A stretch of 64,000 nt of DNA from SKVR01 sp046291875. GTDB lineage: Bacteria > Bacteroidota > Bacteroidia > Bacteroidales > UBA7960. Made by a program: the position numbers and the translations under genes. How positions within the stretch are numbered: position 1 is the stretch's first letter; every line of letters begins with the position of its first letter. Positions 62,984-64,000 of the stretch are shown piece by piece. The notes under the pieces are model-generated. The model saw nothing but the letters and a program-made list of their open reading frames with translations, was not told the DNA's origin and made no database searches. The DNA lies in NCBI GenBank assembly GCA_046291875.1, contig JBKBSF010000015.1, positions 1 through 64,000 of the forward strand. Reading direction: 5' to 3'.

Positions 62984-64000
62984 AATGTGCTTCCAGCCAG
63001 TTGCTGCCGGTATTCATGTCTACTTCCAGTTCCACGTCGAGGGTCATGGCATTTTTCATGTTTTCTGCAACAATCTGCTTCATGGTTTCCAGTTCAGGTT
63101 TTACCACATCAAACACAAGTTCGTCATGCACCTGCAAAATCATCCTTGACTGGAGTTTGTTTTGTTTCATCTGCTGATGAATTTTTATCATGGCCAGCTT
63201 GATCATATCGGCTGCCGAGCCTTGTATGGGCGAGTTGATGGCGTTGCGCTCGGCATAACCACGAACCGCTCCGTTGCTGCTGTTGATGTCGGCAATATAG
63301 CGCCGACGGCCCAAAATGGTTTCTACATATTGATGCTTTCGGGCAAATTCGATGGTTTCGTCCATATACCTTTTGATGCCGGGGTATTGGGCAAAATAGT
63401 TGTCAATGATTTCGAATGCCTCAGCACGGGGGATGTTCAGTCTTTCGGAAAGGCCAAAGGCCGAAATACCATAAACAATTCCGAAGTTTACAGTTTTGGC
63501 TTTCCTTCTCATCTCCTTATCCACCTCCCGGAGGCTTACGCCAAACACCCTGGCTGCGGTGGCAGCATGGATATCGTGTCCCTGACGGAAAGCATCAATC
63601 ATTGCCTCATCTTTGCTCAGCGATGCAATGATGCGCAGCTCGATCTGCGAGTAGTCGGCAGCGAGTAAAATGTGGTTGCTGTCGGCAGGAACAAATGCCT
63701 TGCGTATTTCCCGGCCCTGCTCGGTGCGGATGGGGATGTTCTGCAGGTTGGGGTTGTTGGACGACAACCGCCCTGTTGCGGCTACAGTCTGGTTGAAAGA
63801 GGCATGCAGACGGGCGGTTTTTTCACTGATAAGTTTGGGGAAAACATCCACATAGGTCGACTTGAGCTTGGTAAGTGAACGATAATCCAGGATCTTTTCG
63901 ACAATCTCATGCTTGTCGGTGAGCTTCGACAATACATCTTCGCTGGTGCTGTATTGTTTGGTCTTGGTTTTCTTGGCCTTGGCAACGATCTTGAGCCTGT
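62982..64000 (-). CDS. polA: DNA polymerase I, C-terminal polymerase domain (runs off the right edge)
   Basis: The last 338 or so residues of a family A polymerase; the frame is open to the window edge. Motif A is ADYSQIELRIIASLS, motif B (O-helix) RRKAKTVNFGIVYGISAFGLSERL, and motif C LQVHDELVFDV, all intact. STSEDVLSKLTDKH, LKSTYVDVFPKLI and ATGRLSSNNPNLQNIP precede them as in Escherichia coli Pol I. The 5' nuclease and 3'-5' exonuclease regions are outside the window. Confidence 0.97.
   Translation of the reverse strand, partial: RLKIVAKAKKTKTKQYSTSEDVLSKLTDKHEIVEKILDYRSLTKLKSTYVDVFPKLISEKTARLHASFNQTVAATGRLSSNNPNLQNIPIRTEQGREIRKAFVPADSNHILLAADYSQIELRIIASLSKDEAMIDAFRQGHDIHAATAARVFGVSLREVDKEMRRKAKTVNFGIVYGISAFGLSERLNIPRAEAFEIIDNYFAQYPGIKRYMDETIEFARKHQYVETILGRRRYIADINSSNGAVRGYAERNAINSPIQGSAADMIKLAMIKIHQQMKQNKLQSRMILQVHDELVFDVVKPELETMKQIVAENMKNAMTLDVELEVDMNTGSNWLEAH

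Overview
The window comes from a member of the Bacteroidota, most likely an environmental Bacteroidales-type organism; the genus cannot be named from sequence alone. Four things support this. It has the type IX secretion/gliding genes porP, gldK, gldL, gldM, gldN and gldH. Several large surface proteins carry type IX C-terminal sorting domains. Most intergenic regions contain the Bacteroidota promoter form TTTG-N(17-21)-TAnnTTTG. Local gene sets are typical of the phylum: ftsX-DUF3098-uppP-truB-queA, and holB-PSP1-gldH-PBP1A. No rRNA, tRNA or CRISPR array was recognised.

Layout. 1-1600: 3' end of a SprB-repeat surface protein. 1.7-6.8 kb (+): envelope and tRNA-modification genes (ftsX, DUF3098, uppP, truB, queA, ispD). 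6.8-8.7 kb (-): miaB and a methyltransferase. 9.1-12.6 kb (+): topA and an arginase-fold protein with degenerate metal ligands. 13-19 kb (+): porP-gldK-gldL-gldM-gldN. 19.1-20.5 kb (-): fumC. 20.9-23.3 kb (+): rbfA, a membrane-anchored methyltransferase and a LolC/E-like permease. 23.6-31.5 kb (+): two tandem gingipain-family proteases, the first resembling Kgp (Lys) and the second RgpB (Arg). 31.7-33.1 kb: a REP-associated transposase element with a frameshifted transposase, next to a shorter copy of the element that has no transposase gene. 33.5-36.7 kb (+): a LuxE-like enzyme and a 7TMR-DISM adenylate cyclase. 36.7-39.4 kb (-): an MntP-like protein, free-methionine-sulfoxide reductase, and tryptophanase preceded by a short ORF and a hairpin. 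39.6-41.8 kb (+): a leader peptide with six consecutive Cys codons, an intrinsic terminator, then cysE and cysK. 41.9-42.7 kb (+): an SDR oxidoreductase. 42.7-48.2 kb (-): TonB receptor, PHP lipoprotein and metallophosphoesterase. 48.4-52.1 kb: assorted genes including meaB. 52.1-52.7 kb (-): an acyltransferase. 52.9-55.8 kb (+): cysC-cysD-cysN. 56-61.1 kb (-): PBP1A, gldH, ricT-like, holB. 61.5-62.9 kb (+): an MltF-like lytic transglycosylase. 63-64 kb (-): C-terminal part of polA, running off the right end.

How the genes fit together. The gld/por genes encode the secretion core that should export the SprB-like protein and both gingipain homologues. Sulfur metabolism appears twice: sulfate activation (cysCDN) and cysteine formation (cysEK). 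The clearest new observation is that cysE-cysK sits behind what reads as a complete cysteine-responsive attenuator: a poly-Cys leader ORF, a candidate anti-terminator helix, and an 11-bp terminator hairpin with a U tract just before the cysE start. The second is the adjacent Lys-type/Arg-type gingipain pair, which keeps the catalytic dyad spacing and the specificity residues of the Porphyromonas enzymes as I recall them.
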